A stretch of DNA of 64,000 nucleotides, taken from assembly GCF_023935105.1 (NCBI RefSeq), contig NZ_CP096040.1, positions 2,418,001 through 2,482,000 on the forward strand. Reading direction: 5' to 3'. Positions within the stretch are counted from its first letter, which is position 1; every line of letters starts with the position of its first letter. The stretch comes from Caulobacter segnis (GTDB taxonomy: Bacteria; Pseudomonadota; Alphaproteobacteria; Caulobacterales; Caulobacteraceae). The notes under the pieces are model-generated. The model had not been told where the DNA came from and made no database searches. It saw nothing but the letters and a program-made list of their open reading frames with translations. Below are positions 35,409 to 44,259 of this stretch, piece after piece. Position numbers and translations under genes: made by a program.

Positions 35409-36056
35409 ATGAAGCGCCGTGACGTTCTCGCCGCCCTTGGTGGGCTGGCCGCCGCGCCGGGCGTCGCCTCAGCCCAGGTGCTGAACCTGCCGCCGACGCC
35501 GATCGTGCCCGGACCGGGCGACGTCCTGGTCAGCCTGGACACCAGCCTGGGCGCGATCATCATCGCCCTGAAGGCCAGGCAGGCCCCGCTGACCACGGCC
35601 AACTTCCTGCAGTATGTCGATCAGAAGCTCTACGACGGCGCCAGCTTCTGGCGCGCGGCCAAGGCCCCCAGTTCGGTCGACTACGGCCTGATCGAGGGCG
35701 GCTTGCAAGGTGATCCCACGAAGGTGCTCAAGCCCGTGGCCCACGAGCCGACGACCCAGACGGGCCTGCGCCATGTCGACGGCACGGTGTCGCTGGCCCG
35801 CAAGGCGCCGGGCACGGGCGACAGCGACTTCTTCGTCTGCGTGGGCGAGGCGCCGTACCTGGACGCCAATCCGGCCGCCAATCCCGCCGATGGGGGCGAC
35901 AACCTGGGCTTCGCCGCCTTCGGTCAGGTGATCAAGGGCATGGAGATCGTCCGCAAGATCCTGAACCTGCCCACGCCCGGCGAGGCGACCAATCCGGTGA
36001 TGAAGGGACAGATGCTGCTGCCCGTCGTGCCGATCACGACGGCGCGGCGGATCTAG
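35409..36056 (+). CDS. peptidyl-prolyl cis-trans isomerase, cyclophilin type, exported
   Basis: The 215-aa product starts MKRRDVLAALGGLAAAPGVA, an RR-containing signal compatible with Tat or Sec export, with cleavage near VASA|QV. The cyclophilin domain has ISYLDTSLGAI-like strand order with LVSLDTSLGAIIIALKA, LTTANFLQYV, FWRAAK, TVSLARKAPGTGDSDFFVCV and FAAFGQVIKGMEIVRKI. It accelerates proline isomerisation in the periplasm. It is 10 bases after ispE, so probably the same operon, and overlaps the convergent Nudix gene by 4 bases. Confidence 0.92.
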   Translation: MKRRDVLAALGGLAAAPGVASAQVLNLPPTPIVPGPGDVLVSLDTSLGAIIIALKARQAPLTTANFLQYVDQKLYDGASFWRAAKAPSSVDYGLIEGGLQGDPTKVLKPVAHEPTTQTGLRHVDGTVSLARKAPGTGDSDFFVCVGEAPYLDANPAANPADGGDNLGFAAFGQVIKGMEIVRKILNLPTPGEATNPVMKGQMLLPVVPITTARRI

Positions 36057-36511
36057 ATCCGGCCGACGCGACGGATCAGTTCGGCCAGATCGGGCGGGAA
36101 GATCGCCTCATTGCTCGCGGCGATCTCGTCGGCGGTCCACCAGCGGATGGCGCACATCACCTGGCGCTCGGCCTCGTCCAGCCCGATGAGCCGCGGCGCG
36201 GACGCCTCGCAACGGGCCAGGAAAAAGATGTCGGTGTTCTCCAGCGGCGCGCCCTCGTGCTCGAAGACCGCGCGGGCCTCGTGGATTGGACCGGTCAGCA
36301 CGAGGTCGAGCCCGAGCTCTTCCAATAGTTCGCGCCGCGCCGCCGTGAGTGGATCCTCATCTGCCTCCAGCCCGCCGCCGGGCGTCGCCCAGAATGTGAA
36401 GCCGCCGTTCCGTCTTGTGATCTCGAAACGGATCAATAGCGCTCGGTCGTTCTCGTCGAGCAGCACGACCCGCGCGGCGCGTTGCTTTCGCAAGGGGGCG
36501 GCGGGATCCAT
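36053..36511 (-). CDS. Nudix hydrolase
   Basis: The 152-aa product carries the Nudix box GGGLEADEDPLTAARRELLE followed by ELGLDL (about 48-73), matching GX5EX7REUXEEXGU. The N-terminal PLRKQRAARVVLLDENDRAL is a usual Nudix start. Members hydrolyse nucleoside diphosphates linked to another group; substrate unknown. The gene ends in a 4-base overlap with the convergent cyclophilin gene and follows the amt terminator. Confidence 0.9.
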   Translation of the reverse strand: MDPAAPLRKQRAARVVLLDENDRALLIRFEITRRNGGFTFWATPGGGLEADEDPLTAARRELLEELGLDLVLTGPIHEARAVFEHEGAPLENTDIFFLARCEASAPRLIGLDEAERQVMCAIRWWTADEIAASNEAIFPPDLAELIRRVGRI

Positions 36512-36565
36512 GGCGGGACCATGGAGCTGCTCTCGAAAGCCGGCAAGGAGAGTCGCAAAGAGAAA

Positions 36566-36591
36566 GGGCGCGGAGATCGCTCTCCGCGCCC
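36566..36591 (-). terminator. intrinsic terminator after amt
   Basis: GGGCGCGGAGA (36566-36576) pairs with TCTCCGCGCCC (36581-36591), an 11-bp stem with a 4-nt loop. On the minus strand TTTCTCTTT follows. It ends the glnK-amt transcript before the Nudix gene. Confidence 0.85.
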
Positions 36592-36621
36592 TTCGGCCTT
36601 GGGTGAAGCGCTACGCCAGCC

Positions 36622-38157
36622 TTAGCTGTGGTAGGCGCGTTCGCCGTGTTCCGAGATGTCCAGGCCTTCTTCCTCGGCTTCCGGCGACGCCTTCAGGCCG
36701 ATGATCAGCTTGATCACGAAGAACACGATCAGCGAGGCGACCAGCGACCAGACGACCGTGACGCAGACGCCCTTCAGCTGGGCCAGCACTTGCGTACCCA
36801 GGTTGTAGACGGCGTTGTCGCAGGTCGAGATGTCGCCGTCCTTGGCGCAGCTCGTGTAGTCGACGATGCCGGCGCCGCCCCAGGCGGGGTTGACCAGCAG
36901 GCCGGTGCCGATGGCGCCGACGATGCCGCCGATGCCGTGGATGCCGAAGGCGTCCAGGCTGTCGTCGTATTTGAAGGCGTTCTTCACGACCGAGCAGAAG
37001 AAGATGCAGATCGGCGAGACGACCAGGCCCAGGATCACCGAGCCCATCGGACCGGCGAAACCGGCGGCCGGGGTGACGGCGACCAGGCCGGCGACGATGC
37101 CCGAGGCCAGGCCCAGGGCCGACGGCTTACCGCGGGTGGCCCATTCGACGATGATCCACGACAGGCCGGCGGCGGCGGTGGCGACGAAGGTGTTGATCAT
37201 GGCCAGCGAGGCGTAGCCGTTCGATTCCAGGTTCGAGCCGGCGTTGAAGCCGAACCAGCCCACCCACAGCAGACCGGCGCCGACGAGGGTCAGGGTCAGC
37301 GAGTGCGGGGGCATCGGCTCCTTGCCGAAGCCTTGGCGCTTGCCCAGGACCAGGGCGCCGACCAGGGCCGCGATACCCGCATTGATGTGGACGACGGTGC
37401 CACCGGCGAAGTCCAGGGCGCCGAAGCCCCAGATCAGGCCCGACTTGACGGCCGCGGTCGGCGCCGTGGCGATCGCGTCGGGACCCGGCCACCACCAGAC
37501 CATGTGGGCCATCGGATAGTACGACAGCAGCGGCCACAGGACGGCGAAGGCGACGATGGCGGCGAACTTCATGCGCTCGACCAGCGAACCGACCACCAGG
37601 GCGGCGGTGATGGCCGCGAAGGTCGACTGGAACGAGACGAAGGTGAACTCGGGGATCACCACGCCGGTCGAGAACGTCGCGACGTTGCTGGCCGGGGTCA
37701 CGTCCTTCAGGAACAGACGGCTGAAGCCGCCGACGAAGGTGTCGAGGCCGCCGCCGTCGGTGAAGGCGAAGCTGTAGCCCCATAGCACCCAGGCGACAAA
37801 GCCGATCAGGGCGACGGTCGAGACCTGCATCATGACCGACAGCATGTTCTTGGCGCGTACCAGGCCGCCGTAGAACAGGGCCAGGCCCGGCAGGATCATC
37901 AGCAGGACCAGCAGCGAGGAGGTCAGCATCCACGCGTTGTCGCCCTTGTCGTTCTTGTCGACGATGGCGGGCGCCGGAGCGGCGGCGGGCGCGGGCGCGG
38001 GCGTGGCGGCCGGAGCCGGCGCGGCCTCGGCGGGCGCGGCAGCGGCGGCGGCCGGGGCGGGCGCGGCTTCCTGAGCGAAGGCGGTCGCTCCCAGCGGAGC
38101 CCCCGCGATGGTCGCGGCGAGCAAGAGCCCGGCCAGCGGTTTAAAGGTGAGTTTCAT
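36622..38157 (-). CDS. amt: ammonium transporter
   Basis: The 511-aa product has a signal peptide (MKLTFKPLAGLLLAATIAGA, cleavage near AFA|QE) and an Ala/Pro-rich linker (about 30-66). The Amt/Rh/MEP core follows with about eleven helices: MILPGLALFYGGLVRAKNML, GGTVVHINAGIAALVGALVL, and HGIGGIVGAIGTGLLV, with the pore histidines. It conducts ammonium across the inner membrane. It lies 26 bases after the PII gene, the classical glnK-amtB pair, in which deuridylylated GlnK blocks the channel. Confidence 0.96.
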   Translation of the reverse strand: MKLTFKPLAGLLLAATIAGAPLGATAFAQEAAPAPAAAAAAPAEAAPAPAATPAPAPAAAPAPAIVDKNDKGDNAWMLTSSLLVLLMILPGLALFYGGLVRAKNMLSVMMQVSTVALIGFVAWVLWGYSFAFTDGGGLDTFVGGFSRLFLKDVTPASNVATFSTGVVIPEFTFVSFQSTFAAITAALVVGSLVERMKFAAIVAFAVLWPLLSYYPMAHMVWWWPGPDAIATAPTAAVKSGLIWGFGALDFAGGTVVHINAGIAALVGALVLGKRQGFGKEPMPPHSLTLTLVGAGLLWVGWFGFNAGSNLESNGYASLAMINTFVATAAAGLSWIIVEWATRGKPSALGLASGIVAGLVAVTPAAGFAGPMGSVILGLVVSPICIFFCSVVKNAFKYDDSLDAFGIHGIGGIVGAIGTGLLVNPAWGGAGIVDYTSCAKDGDISTCDNAVYNLGTQVLAQLKGVCVTVVWSLVASLIVFFVIKLIIGLKASPEAEEEGLDISEHGERAYHS

Positions 38158-38183
38158 CGTCGGTATCCCCTTTTCCCGATGCG

Positions 38184-38847
<664 letters not shown>

Positions 38848-39198
38848 ATGCCGCCCCTCGTCATGAAGATCGCGCCCTGGGCGCTGCTGGTGATGTCCAA
38901 CGTCTTCATGACCTTCGCCTGGTACGGTCACTTGAAGGGCAAGCCGATGGCGCTGCCGGTGGCGATCCTGTCCAGCTGGTTGATCGCGCTTCCCGAGTAC
39001 ATGCTGGCCGTTCCGGCCAATCGCATCGGCCACAACATATATTCGACAGCCGAGTTGAAGGTCGGGCAGGAGATGATCACCTTGCTGGTCTTCACCCTGT
39101 TCTCGTATTTCTACCTCGGCGAGGCGATCAAGCTGTCGACCATCGCTGGGTTCGCGCTGATCGTCTCCGGCGTCGCGGTCGTCTTCTATTTTCGGTGA
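38848..39198 (+). CDS. DMT-family small membrane protein (DUF486)
   Basis: The 116-aa product has four predicted helices: APWALLVMSNVFMTFAWYG, ALPVAILSSWLIALPEYM, MITLLVFTLFSYFYLG and STIAGFALIVSGVAVVFYF. NRIGHNIYSTAELKVGQEMI between helices 2 and 3 is the signature of the DUF486 family. It is an inner membrane protein resembling half of a drug/metabolite transporter; function unknown. GGAG lies eight bases before the ATG. Confidence 0.88.
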   Translation: MPPLVMKIAPWALLVMSNVFMTFAWYGHLKGKPMALPVAILSSWLIALPEYMLAVPANRIGHNIYSTAELKVGQEMITLLVFTLFSYFYLGEAIKLSTIAGFALIVSGVAVVFYFR

Positions 39199-39205
39199 AG
39201 CTTAT

Positions 39206-39231
39206 CCATGATCACGAGCCTGTGATCATGG
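39206..39231. other. perfect inverted repeat between DUF486 and fasciclin genes
   Basis: CCATGATCAC (39206-39215) and GTGATCATGG (39222-39231) are perfectly complementary with a 6-nt loop. There is no U-run. It starts 7 bases after the DUF486 stop and ends 52 bases before the fasciclin start, so it could be a transcript-end hairpin or an operator for the fasciclin gene. Confidence 0.5.
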
Positions 39232-39283
39232 AACCGACTCCCCGGTCCGGGCGTACACCGCTCGAACCGAGAGGAACTCAACC

Positions 39284-40234
39284 ATGACCACTCATCGTCT
39301 TCTGACCGCCGCCGCCGCCATCGCGCTGCTGGCCGGCGCCGCCCACGCTCAAACGTCCAGCCCGGCCGCCGCTCCGGCGCCCGCCGCGCAGGCGCCGGCC
39401 GCCGCTTCGCCCGTCGTGGCCAAGGGCGACCTGATCGACACCGCCACGGCCTCGGGCCAGTTCACGACCTTCCTGAAAGCCGTTTCGGCCGTGAACCTCA
39501 CCAGCGTCCTGAAGACCAATCAGAACCTGACCCTGTTCGCCCCGACCGACGCGGCCTTCGCGGCCCTGCCGGCCGGCGAGCTGGACAAGCTGATGCTGCC
39601 CGAGAACGGGCCGCTTCTGCAGAAGGTGCTGACCTATCACCTGATCAACGCCAAGGTGGACTCGACCAAGATCAAGGGCGCCAAGGGTGAGGTGAAGAGC
39701 GTCGAGGGCTCGCCCCTGCTGCTGGACGGCAGCGGCGCCCAGCCCAAGGTCGACGACGCCAACATCCTGCAGACCGACGTGATCGCCACGAACGGCGTGC
39801 TGCATGTGGTCGACAAGGTCCTGCTGCCTAAGGACGTGCCGGGCCTGCAGGCCTCGGCCGCGCCGGCGGCGACCGATGCGGGCGCGACCATGAACGTGGC
39901 GGCCAACGAGCAGATGGCTCCGGCCGCCCCGGCCGACCAGACCATGCCGGCCGATTCCAGCACGCCGTCGGCCCAGACGACCACGGCCGCGCCGGCTGCC
40001 GCGACCGACATGGCCGCCGATCCGGCCGCCGCCCCGGCCGCCCCGGCCGCTGGCGTCGACAGCTCGGGCGTGGTTCCGGTGTCGTCGCAATCGCCTGACG
40101 CCCAGGCCTCGCTGAAGGCCGGCGACGCGAATGTCGTCTCCAACGGCCCGGTCGCCGACACCAAGGCCAACCGCGCCAAGTATGGCGCGCCGATGTCGAA
40201 CGCGGGCAAGCGCACCACGCCCAAGGGCAACTAA
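39284..40234 (+). CDS. exported fasciclin-domain protein
   Basis: The 316-aa product has a signal peptide (MTTHRLLTAAAAIALLAGAA, cleavage near AHA|QT). An Ala/Pro-rich stretch follows. One FAS1 domain (about 45-185) has GQFTTFLKAV, LTLFAPTDAAFAALPAG (H1 motif), LTYHLINAKV and TNGVLHVVDKVLLP (H2 motif). The tail (about 190-316) is a low-complexity Ala/Pro/Thr region, likely disordered. FAS1 proteins mediate adhesion or surface association. RBS GAGAGGAAC. Confidence 0.92.
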   Translation: MTTHRLLTAAAAIALLAGAAHAQTSSPAAAPAPAAQAPAAASPVVAKGDLIDTATASGQFTTFLKAVSAVNLTSVLKTNQNLTLFAPTDAAFAALPAGELDKLMLPENGPLLQKVLTYHLINAKVDSTKIKGAKGEVKSVEGSPLLLDGSGAQPKVDDANILQTDVIATNGVLHVVDKVLLPKDVPGLQASAAPAATDAGATMNVAANEQMAPAAPADQTMPADSSTPSAQTTTAAPAAATDMAADPAAAPAAPAAGVDSSGVVPVSSQSPDAQASLKAGDANVVSNGPVADTKANRAKYGAPMSNAGKRTTPKGN

Positions 40235-40259
40235 GCCTTCCAAGGCTTTCCTGTTGGGC

Positions 40260-40302
40260 GCGCGTCGGGCGGCGAAACCGCTTACACTTTCGCCTGACGC
40301 GC
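40260..40302 (+). other. long hairpin in the glyQ upstream region
   Basis: GCGCGTC (40260-40266) pairs with GACGCGC (40296-40302), and inside it GGCGAAA (40271-40277) pairs with TTTCGCC (40288-40294). An asymmetric internal loop and a 10-nt terminal loop remain. It precedes a second hairpin with a U-run just before glyQ. Confidence 0.5.
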
Positions 40303-40324
40303 TCCGGACATCGCTTGAAGCAGC

Positions 40325-40357
40325 AGTCGGCGGGCCTTATGGTCCGCCGACTTTTTT
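40325..40357 (+). terminator. intrinsic terminator 18 bases before glyQ
   Basis: AGTCGGCGG (40325-40333) pairs with CCGCCGACT (40344-40352), extended by GCC/GGU inside and closed by a UUAU loop, then six T. It ends just 18 bases before the glyQ ATG. It may end the fasciclin transcript or act as an attenuator of glyQS. Confidence 0.85.
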
Positions 40358-40375
40358 CTAGGCCTGCTTCGATTG

Positions 40376-41275
40376 ATGTCGCGCGAAAAACCCAAGTCCT
40401 TCCAAAGCCTGATCCTGACGCTCCATGACTATTGGAGCCGGCAGGGTTGCATCATCCTGCAACCGCATGACGTGGAAGTGGGGGCGGGGACCCTGCACCC
40501 GGCCACGGTGCTGCGCGCCCTAGGCCCCAAGCCCTGGAACGCGGCCTATGTGCAGCCCTCGCGCCGTCCGGGCGACGGCCGCTATGGCGAGAACCCCAAC
40601 CGCCTGCAGCACTATTACCAGTATCAGGTGATCCTGAAGCCGAACCCCGAGAACATGCAGGACCTGTACCTGGGTTCGCTGGAAGCGATCGGCCTGGACC
40701 TGCGCACCCACGACATCCGCTTCGTCGAGGACGACTGGGAGAACCCGACCGTCGGCGCCTGGGGCCTGGGCTGGGAAGTCTGGTGCGACGGCATGGAAGT
40801 CAGCCAGTACACCTACTTCCAGCAGGTGGGCGGCCTGGACGTCTCGCCGGTGGCCGGCGAGCTGACCTACGGCCTGGAACGTCTGGCCATGTACGTGTTC
40901 GGCGTCGACAACGTCTACGACCTGCCGTTCAACGACCCGGACTCGCCGCTGGGCGCCACGACCTATGGCGACGTGTTCCTGGAGAACGAGCGCCAGCAGT
41001 CGGAAGCCAACTTTCACGGCTACGACGTCGCGGTGCTCAAGCAGCAGTTCGAGCAGATGGAAGAGCAGGTCCCGCTGATGCTGGCCCGCTCGTACCAGGA
41101 CAAGGCCCTGGTGCTGCCCGCCTACGACATGGTCCTGAAAGCCAGCCACCTCTTCAACCTGATGAACGCCCGCGGCGCGATCGCCGTCGCCGAGCGCGCC
41201 AGCTACATCGGCCGCATCCGCGACCTCTGTAAGATGTGCGCCAGCGCCTGGGTCGAGCAGCAGGAAGCCGCGTAA
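40376..41275 (+). CDS. glyQ: glycyl-tRNA synthetase alpha subunit
   Basis: The 299-aa product begins [20 protein letters not shown]. The class II aminoacylation core shows [20 protein letters not shown] (motif 2 region) and [20 protein letters not shown], typical of bacterial tetrameric GlyRS alpha subunits. It forms the alpha2-beta2 enzyme with GlyS, which follows after 5 bases. No Shine-Dalgarno is seen before the ATG (CTTCGATTG precedes it), which together with the terminator 18 bases upstream makes its expression unusual. Confidence 0.97.
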   Translation: MSREKPKSFQSLILTLHDYWSRQGCIILQPHDVEVGAGTLHPATVLRALGPKPWNAAYVQPSRRPGDGRYGENPNRLQHYYQYQVILKPNPENMQDLYLGSLEAIGLDLRTHDIRFVEDDWENPTVGAWGLGWEVWCDGMEVSQYTYFQQVGGLDVSPVAGELTYGLERLAMYVFGVDNVYDLPFNDPDSPLGATTYGDVFLENERQQSEANFHGYDVAVLKQQFEQMEEQVPLMLARSYQDKALVLPAYDMVLKASHLFNLMNARGAIAVAERASYIGRIRDLCKMCASAWVEQQEAA

Positions 41276-41280
41276 GTTAG

Positions 41281-43275
41281 ATGCCCCAACTTCTCCTCGA
41301 ACTGTTCTCGGAAGAGATCCCCGCTCGCATGCAGGCCCAGGCCGCCAAGGACCTGGAGCGCATGGCGCGCGAGCACCTGGCCGCCGCCGGCTTCCTGCCC
41401 GAGGCCCTGAAGACCTTCGCCGGCCCGCGCCGCCTGACGCTGGTGGCCGAAGGCCTGCCGCTGGCCCAGCCCGACCGCAAGGAAGAGCTGAAGGGCCCGC
41501 GCGTCGGCGCCCCGCCGCAAGCCATGGAAGGCTTCCTGCGCAAGGCCGGCCTGACCCAGGACCAACTGGTCGAGCGCGACGGCGTCTACATGGCCTTCAT
41601 CGAGAAGAAGGGCCGTCCGACGCCGGAGATCGTCGCCGAGATGGTCGAGGCCATCGTCCGCGGATTCCCGTGGCCCAAGTCGATGATCTGGGGGACCAAG
41701 AAGCTGCGCTGGGTGCGTCCGCTGAAGCGGATCCTGTGCGTGCTGGACCGCGAGGTCGTGCCGTTCGCCATCGAGGGCATCCCGAGCGGCGACGTCACCG
41801 AAGGCCACCGCTTCATGGGCGAGGCCAAGCCGTTCACGGCCAAGGACTTCGACGAGTATGTCGCGGGCCTGGAAGCCCACTTCGTCGTGCTCGACGTCGA
41901 GGAGCGCAAGGAACGCATCCTCGAGGGCTGCAAGACCCTGTGCTTCGCGCGTCACCTGGAATTGGTCGAGGACCAGGGCCTGCTGGACGAAGTCGCCGGC
42001 CTGGCCGAATGGCCGACCCCGGTGCTGGGCGACATGGATCCGGTGTTCCTCAGCCTGCCGCCCGAAGTGATCCGCACCTCGATGCGCACGCACCAGAAGT
42101 ACTTCGCCGTCCGCAAGGCCGGCGAAGAGGGCCTGGCCCCGCACTTCATCACCATCGCCAACATCCAGGCGGCCGACGGCGGCGCGGTCATCGCGGCGGG
42201 CAACGCCAAGGTACTGTCCTCGCGCCTGTCCGACGCCCGCTTCTTCTGGGACGAGGACGTCAAGGTCGGGTTCGAGCCGTGGCTTGAGAAACTGAACGGC
42301 GTCACCTTCCACGCCAAGCTCGGGACGATGGCCCAGCGCGTCGAGCGCATCGTCGCCCTGGCGGCCGAGATCGCCCCGCTGGTCGGCGCCGATGTCGCCA
42401 AGGCGAAGGAAGCCGCGCGCCTGGCCAAGGCAGACCTGGCCTCGCAGATGGTCGGCGAGTTCCCGGAGCTGCAAGGGATCATGGGCGGCTACTACGCCCG
42501 GACGTTCGGTCTGGATCACGAGATCGCCGACGCCGTCCGCGATCACTACAAGCCGCAGGGCCCTTCGGATGCGGTGCCGACCGCGCCGGTCAGCGTGGCG
42601 GTGGCGTTGGCGGACAAGCTGGACACGCTGGTCGGCTTCTTTGCGATCGACGAGAAGCCGACGGGCTCGAAGGATCCCTACGCCCTGCGCCGGGCGGCGT
42701 TGGGCGTGATCCGGATCATCCTGGAGAACGGCCTGCGCCTGTCGCTGGCCAAGTTCGGCAAGGACGACCTGATCGCCTTCTTCGCCGACCGCCTGAAGGT
42801 CACTCTGCGTGACCAGGGCAAGCGCCACGACCTCGTCGACGCGGTCTTCGCCCTGGGCGACGACGACCTGGCGCGGATCGTCGCGCGGGTCGAGGCGCTG
42901 GACGGCTTCCTGAAGACCGACGACGGCAAGAACCTGCTGGCCGGCTACAAGCGCGCCTCCAACATCCTCAAGGCCGAGGAGAAGAAGGGCGCCCTGCCGA
43001 CAGGCGAGATGCAGGCGCCGACCGCCGACAGCGACGCCGAGGTGGGTCTCTACAACGCGCTGCGCCTGCTGGATAAGCCGCTGAAGGACGCCCTGGCGAA
43101 GGAAGACTTCACCGGCGCCATGACCCAGCTGGCCGAGCTGCGCGGCCCGGTCGACGCCTATCTGGACGGCGTCTTCGTCAACGAGCCCGAGCACCGCGAC
43201 AACCGCCTCAAGACCCTGGCGGCGGTCCGGGATGCGATGGGGCAGGTGGCGGACTTCGGGTTGATCGGGGGGTAA
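41281..43275 (+). CDS. glyS: glycyl-tRNA synthetase beta subunit
   Basis: The 664-aa product begins MPQLLLELFSEEIPARMQAQ, the usual GlyS start. It contains the tRNA-binding beta-subunit core (GPRRLTLVAEGLPLAQPDRK, HRFMG, MRTHQKYFAVR) and an HD-like region, then a C-terminal anticodon-binding DALR-type domain. It binds tRNA-Gly for the alpha subunit. Five bases separate it from glyQ. The transcript probably ends at the palindrome 43290-43325. Confidence 0.97.
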   Translation: MPQLLLELFSEEIPARMQAQAAKDLERMAREHLAAAGFLPEALKTFAGPRRLTLVAEGLPLAQPDRKEELKGPRVGAPPQAMEGFLRKAGLTQDQLVERDGVYMAFIEKKGRPTPEIVAEMVEAIVRGFPWPKSMIWGTKKLRWVRPLKRILCVLDREVVPFAIEGIPSGDVTEGHRFMGEAKPFTAKDFDEYVAGLEAHFVVLDVEERKERILEGCKTLCFARHLELVEDQGLLDEVAGLAEWPTPVLGDMDPVFLSLPPEVIRTSMRTHQKYFAVRKAGEEGLAPHFITIANIQAADGGAVIAAGNAKVLSSRLSDARFFWDEDVKVGFEPWLEKLNGVTFHAKLGTMAQRVERIVALAAEIAPLVGADVAKAKEAARLAKADLASQMVGEFPELQGIMGGYYARTFGLDHEIADAVRDHYKPQGPSDAVPTAPVSVAVALADKLDTLVGFFAIDEKPTGSKDPYALRRAALGVIRIILENGLRLSLAKFGKDDLIAFFADRLKVTLRDQGKRHDLVDAVFALGDDDLARIVARVEALDGFLKTDDGKNLLAGYKRASNILKAEEKKGALPTGEMQAPTADSDAEVGLYNALRLLDKPLKDALAKEDFTGAMTQLAELRGPVDAYLDGVFVNEPEHRDNRLKTLAAVRDAMGQVADFGLIGG

Positions 43276-43289
43276 CCCCAATCCGATTT

Positions 43290-43325
43290 CCCCGGCGAAA
43301 GCCGGGGCCCCGGCTTTCGCCGGGG
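43290..43325. repeat. 36-bp perfect palindrome between convergent genes
   Basis: CCCCGGCGAAAGCCGGGG (43290-43307) is immediately followed by its exact reverse complement (43308-43325). Each half can also fold on its own. No U-run follows. It looks like a dispersed intergenic palindromic repeat that may serve as a bidirectional terminator or mRNA end stabiliser for glyS and the convergent gene. Confidence 0.7.
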
Positions 43326-43338
43326 AGGCGGGATCAGG

Positions 43339-44181
43339 TTAGGCCACCGCCGCGTCGAACTCGGCCTTCCAGTCGGCGAACTGGGCTCGGTCGTCCTGGT
43401 CCCACGGGTGAAAGCCGGGGCGGTACCAGGCGAAATAGGTCTTCCAGCCGCGGCGGAAGATCCCCGGATTTTCCCAGACGTACCGCGTCACCGCCTTCAG
43501 CGCCGCCTTGGGCTCGTAGCCGTCGGCCTCCAGCAGGCGGGCGGCGTAGCGGGTGATGTTGCGGGTGAACATAAAGGTCACGAACGCCATCGCCCGGCAG
43601 CGCATGCGGTAGCGGCGCAGCGGCGACCAGTCCTTGGTCGCTTCCAGGAAGACGTCGTAGGCCACGGCCTTGTGCTCGGTCTCCTCCATGGCGTGCCAGC
43701 GCCACAGCTGCTCGACGCCGGCCGGGGCCTCGTCGAACAGGTCGCGATGGCGGGCGTGCATCTCGGCCATCATGGCCGTGAAGTGCTCCAGCGAGATCGT
43801 CGACAGCAGCATGGCCATCTTGCCCCGCTCGCGGGCCAGCTTCACGCGGGCGCGGACCATCTCCTCGACCTCGGCGACCGGATAGCGTTCGCGGTCGATC
43901 AGGCTGTTCAGCTGGTGATGCTCGCGCGAGTGGATCGCCTCCTGGGCGATGAAGCCCTTGGCGTCCTCCAGCAGCTTGCCGGTCAGCAGGTGGCGGTAGT
44001 TCTTGACCGCGTCCATGAACAGCCGCTCGCCATCGGGGAAGGTCAGGGACAGGGCGTTGAACACCGCCGTGCCGACCGGGTCTCCGCCCAGCCAGTGGCC
44101 CTCGCGCACCGCCGCTAGGTCGAAACGGATGTCGCGCGGCGCGACGTGGAGGTCGCCGGGCGTGGTCTTTGTGTCGATCAT
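43339..44181 (-). CDS. putative metal-dependent hydrolase (PF10118 type)
   Basis: The 280-aa product is rich in helices, with QEAIHSREHHQLNS (about 80-93) and MEETEHKAVAYDVF (about 168-181). These His/Glu motifs identify the Metal_hydrol family, which resembles ferritin-like di-iron helical proteins. Its reaction is not known. It is divergent from a TetR regulator, 72 bases apart, whose operator lies between them, so it is a likely target of that regulator. Confidence 0.85.
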   Translation of the reverse strand: MIDTKTTPGDLHVAPRDIRFDLAAVREGHWLGGDPVGTAVFNALSLTFPDGERLFMDAVKNYRHLLTGKLLEDAKGFIAQEAIHSREHHQLNSLIDRERYPVAEVEEMVRARVKLARERGKMAMLLSTISLEHFTAMMAEMHARHRDLFDEAPAGVEQLWRWHAMEETEHKAVAYDVFLEATKDWSPLRRYRMRCRAMAFVTFMFTRNITRYAARLLEADGYEPKAALKAVTRYVWENPGIFRRGWKTYFAWYRPGFHPWDQDDRAQFADWKAEFDAAVA

Positions 44182-44245
44182 GGCGTTCTGCGCTCCGCCG
44201 GTTTAGGGCTTGGTCAGCCTCTGTTGGGCGTAAAGTGAGTTATAC

Positions 44246-44259
44246 TGACAAAAATGTCA
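44246..44259. promoter_or_regulatory. candidate TetR operator overlapping the tetR start codon
   Basis: TGACA-AAAA-TGTCA is a perfect dyad at 44246-44259. The last A of the spacer is the A of the tetR start codon (44254). TATACT (44241-44246) just upstream resembles a -10 box and would make the tetR mRNA leaderless. The position between divergent genes fits autorepression and control of the hydrolase gene. Confidence 0.6.
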
